Source: Castellaniella sp041677825
Lineage (GTDB): Bacteria; Pseudomonadota; Gammaproteobacteria; Burkholderiales; Burkholderiaceae_B
DNA length: 64,000 nucleotides
Assembly: GCF_041677825.1 (NCBI RefSeq)
Contig: NZ_JBAYPG010000016.1
Span: 1-64,000 of the forward strand
Direction: 5' to 3'
A program made the translations under genes and the position numbers. Below the pieces are notes generated by a model. It saw nothing but the letters and a program-made list of their open reading frames with translations. It ran no database searches and was not told where the DNA came from. Every line of letters begins with the position of its first letter. Positions within the stretch are counted from its first letter, which is position 1. Positions 62,984-64,000 of this stretch are shown piece after piece.

Positions 62984-63348
62984 GCCTGCTGCCCGTCCAC
63001 TTCGCGGCGCAGGGCGGCGATTTCGTATTTCAGGGTTTCGTACTCCGCCTGCTTCTGGTGCAGGAAGGCGCGGGTGAGTTCGGCCTTGGCGCACAGGCCG
63101 GCCGGGGTGAGCAGGTAGGCGTAGCCGCGCTTGTTGTTGCTGTGCGTGAAGTCGTGCATCTTGATCAGGCCCTTGTCGAGCAGGGCGCGCACGCAGTAGT
63201 GCGTCTTGCCCAGGCTGAGGCCCAGCGCGCGGGCCAGTTCGCGCTGCGACAGATCGGGGTGTTCCTGCAGCAGGCGCAGGAGCTTGAGTGAATGTTCGGG
63301 GTGTATCTTGCCCAGGGTGGCTGTAGGATCAGTCAAGTGGGATGTCAT
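62980..63348 (-). CDS. MarR-type EPS-associated transcriptional regulator
   Basis: A 122-residue winged-helix protein. LLRLLQEHPDLSQRELARAL and then GLSLGKTHYCVRALLDKGLI form the helix-turn-helix, and NNKRGYAYLLTPAGL is the wing. A C-terminal coiled coil follows (FLHQKQAEYETLKYEIAALR). This short MarR relative is often the first gene of exopolysaccharide operons. Here it is the first gene after the ops element. The start ATG 63348 has no clear ribosome site. The frame upstream to 63489 crosses the ops element and is rejected. Confidence 0.9.
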
Positions 63349-63426
63349 GTGGCGCCAGCGCGAGCTTATGAAATGAGCCGGGTGAGGGGCCGCCGGCAGG
63401 GAATGCTGATGATAAGGCATTTTTGG

Positions 63427-63438
63427 CACGCTACCGCC
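63427..63438 (-). promoter_or_regulatory. ops element (RfaH recruitment site)
   Basis: On the minus strand the bases read GGCGGTAGCGTG, followed by CC. This is an exact copy of the ops element that pauses RNA polymerase and loads the antiterminator RfaH in enterobacterial O-antigen, capsule and LPS operons. It lies 78 bases before the regulator gene, in the untranslated leader and in the right orientation. Further upstream CAGGCTCTTG resembles the start of a JUMPstart sequence. Confidence 0.8.
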
Positions 63439-63543
63439 GTGCCGTGCAACGATCGGCGACGCGCAAGAGCCTGGTTTTCCGGCTGGCACCGGGGCATCGA
63501 CCGCGGCACGCCGCCCGACACCCCCGGGGATTGCATCTCATGG

Positions 63544-63587
63544 CTGTTCAGGCCATGAACAGAAAATAATACACCCGTGGCACGGGT
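63544..63587. promoter_or_regulatory. Promoter region with two dyad sequences
   Basis: CTGTTCA-N5-TGAACAG at 63544-63562 and ACCCGTGGCACGGGT at 63573-63587 are inverted repeats. Between them, on the minus strand, TATTAT (63565-63570) could serve as a -10 box for transcription toward the regulator. The 15-base dyad would overlap the -35 spacer region, so it is a good operator candidate. I found no clear -35 box. The rest of the 330 bases between 63349 and 63678 shows only the ops element. Confidence 0.45.
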
Positions 63588-63678
63588 TCGATGGCCTGAA
63601 CTGTCGGGTATCAACGTGGAAATCTGCGGCAATGAACGCCAACGGATGTGCATGGAGGCTCTGCACCATCCATCGTTA

Positions 63679-64000
63679 TTAGACCGGTGCGCCTGGATCG
63701 GTGTCGCCTGCGTCGGCCACCTCGGCGCCGGCCACGCGATTGCGCCCGCCGGCCTTGGCACGATAAAGGGCCTGGTCGGCGGCCTCGAGCACGCCCGCCG
63801 GGGTGCCGGCGGCCCACAGGGCCACGCCGGCCGACACGGTGATTCTGTCATCCGGCAGAATATCGGCGTCTGCGATGCTGCGGGCAATGCGCTGGGCCAC
63901 GTCGGCCAGTACGGCGGGGTCGATGCCCGGCAACAGGATCAGGAACTCATCGCCCCCCGTGCGCAAGACCAGGTCCATGCTGCGCGCGTGGCGGCGCAGT
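63679..64000 (-). CDS. Diguanylate cyclase, GGDEF domain (5' part beyond the window)
   Basis: The 3' portion of a GGDEF protein, cut off by the window end. The catalytic motif is intact in LVLRTGGDEFLILLPG. ITVSAGVALWAAGTPAG follows and ALYRAKAGGRNRV is the domain's closing motif. No RxxD inhibitory site is visible at the usual place just before GGDEF (the residues there are SMDLVLRT). It makes cyclic di-GMP from GTP, a signal that commonly raises polysaccharide output. It is on the same strand as the locus but separated by the promoter region, so cotranscription is unlikely. Confidence 0.9.
   Translation of the reverse strand, partial: LRRHARSMDLVLRTGGDEFLILLPGIDPAVLADVAQRIARSIADADILPDDRITVSAGVALWAAGTPAGVLEAADQALYRAKAGGRNRVAGAEVADAGDTDPGAPV

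Overview
The window is a 62-kb surface-polysaccharide locus of a GC-rich betaproteobacterium. It is most likely from the Burkholderiales/Alcaligenaceae (Bordetella-Castellaniella-Pusillimonas side), judged from wlbA-wlbB-wlbC homologues, a MarR-type EPS regulator, TRAP and Liv-type solute-binding genes, and the base composition. No tRNA, rRNA or CRISPR was seen. Almost every gene lies on the minus strand, so the locus is read from the right end (about 63.6 kb) to the left end (about 0.7 kb). The only exceptions are a small gene at the far left and a two-gene plus-strand island at 23.6-25.0 kb.

Right end (61-64 kb): the 3' part of a GGDEF diguanylate cyclase runs off the edge. Next come a leader with dyad sequences and an exact ops element (GGCGGTAGCGTG on the minus strand), a MarR-type EPS regulator, a PglK/MsbA-like ABC exporter and wlbB-wlbA-wlbC for a UDP-2,3-diamino-glucuronate sugar. 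A glycosyltransferase and an AT-rich HPr-kinase-like gene follow. At 49-56 kb the polysaccharide theme is interrupted by a transport and catabolism block: TRAP transporter dctP-dctQ-dctM, an amidohydrolase, a HAD hydrolase and an orphan Liv-type binding protein. It is bordered by an IS5 transposase remnant and a gene-free stretch. An AT-rich block at 45-48.6 kb (two glycosyltransferases and a Wzy) looks laterally acquired.

Middle (33-45 kb): fnlA-fnlB-fnlC make UDP-L-FucNAc, and a WbuB-like transferase probably uses it. A small PglC-type initiating phosphoglycosyltransferase, a GNAT, an ATP-grasp enzyme, a DegT aminotransferase and a membrane CapD/PglF-type dehydratase suggest an acylated 4-amino-4,6-dideoxy sugar. 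At 25-34 kb lies the export and control module: YjbE-like and YjbH proteins, a secreted MORN protein, Wzb phosphatase, Wza lipoprotein, Wzc tyrosine autokinase and Ugd.

Left (0.7-23.5 kb): a second assembly line with WcaJ-type initiating transferase, Wzx flippase, EpsG-type polymerase, Wzz-like chain-length protein, a GtrII-like glucosyltransferase, manC-gmd-fcl for GDP-L-fucose, and sugar-tailoring genes (WbqC, two DegT-like enzymes, a methyltransferase, GT2 and GT9 transferases). The locus thus holds two initiating transferases, two candidate Wzy polymerases and two candidate flippases.

The most novel item is the plus-strand island. It encodes a 69-residue peptide with repeated Gly-Ala-Lys-Ile units, then an intrinsic terminator/attenuator, then an HExxH enzyme of the family associated with modification of ribosomally made peptides. 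An ATP-grasp-like gene is transcribed divergently from it. This is a candidate RiPP system embedded in a capsule locus.
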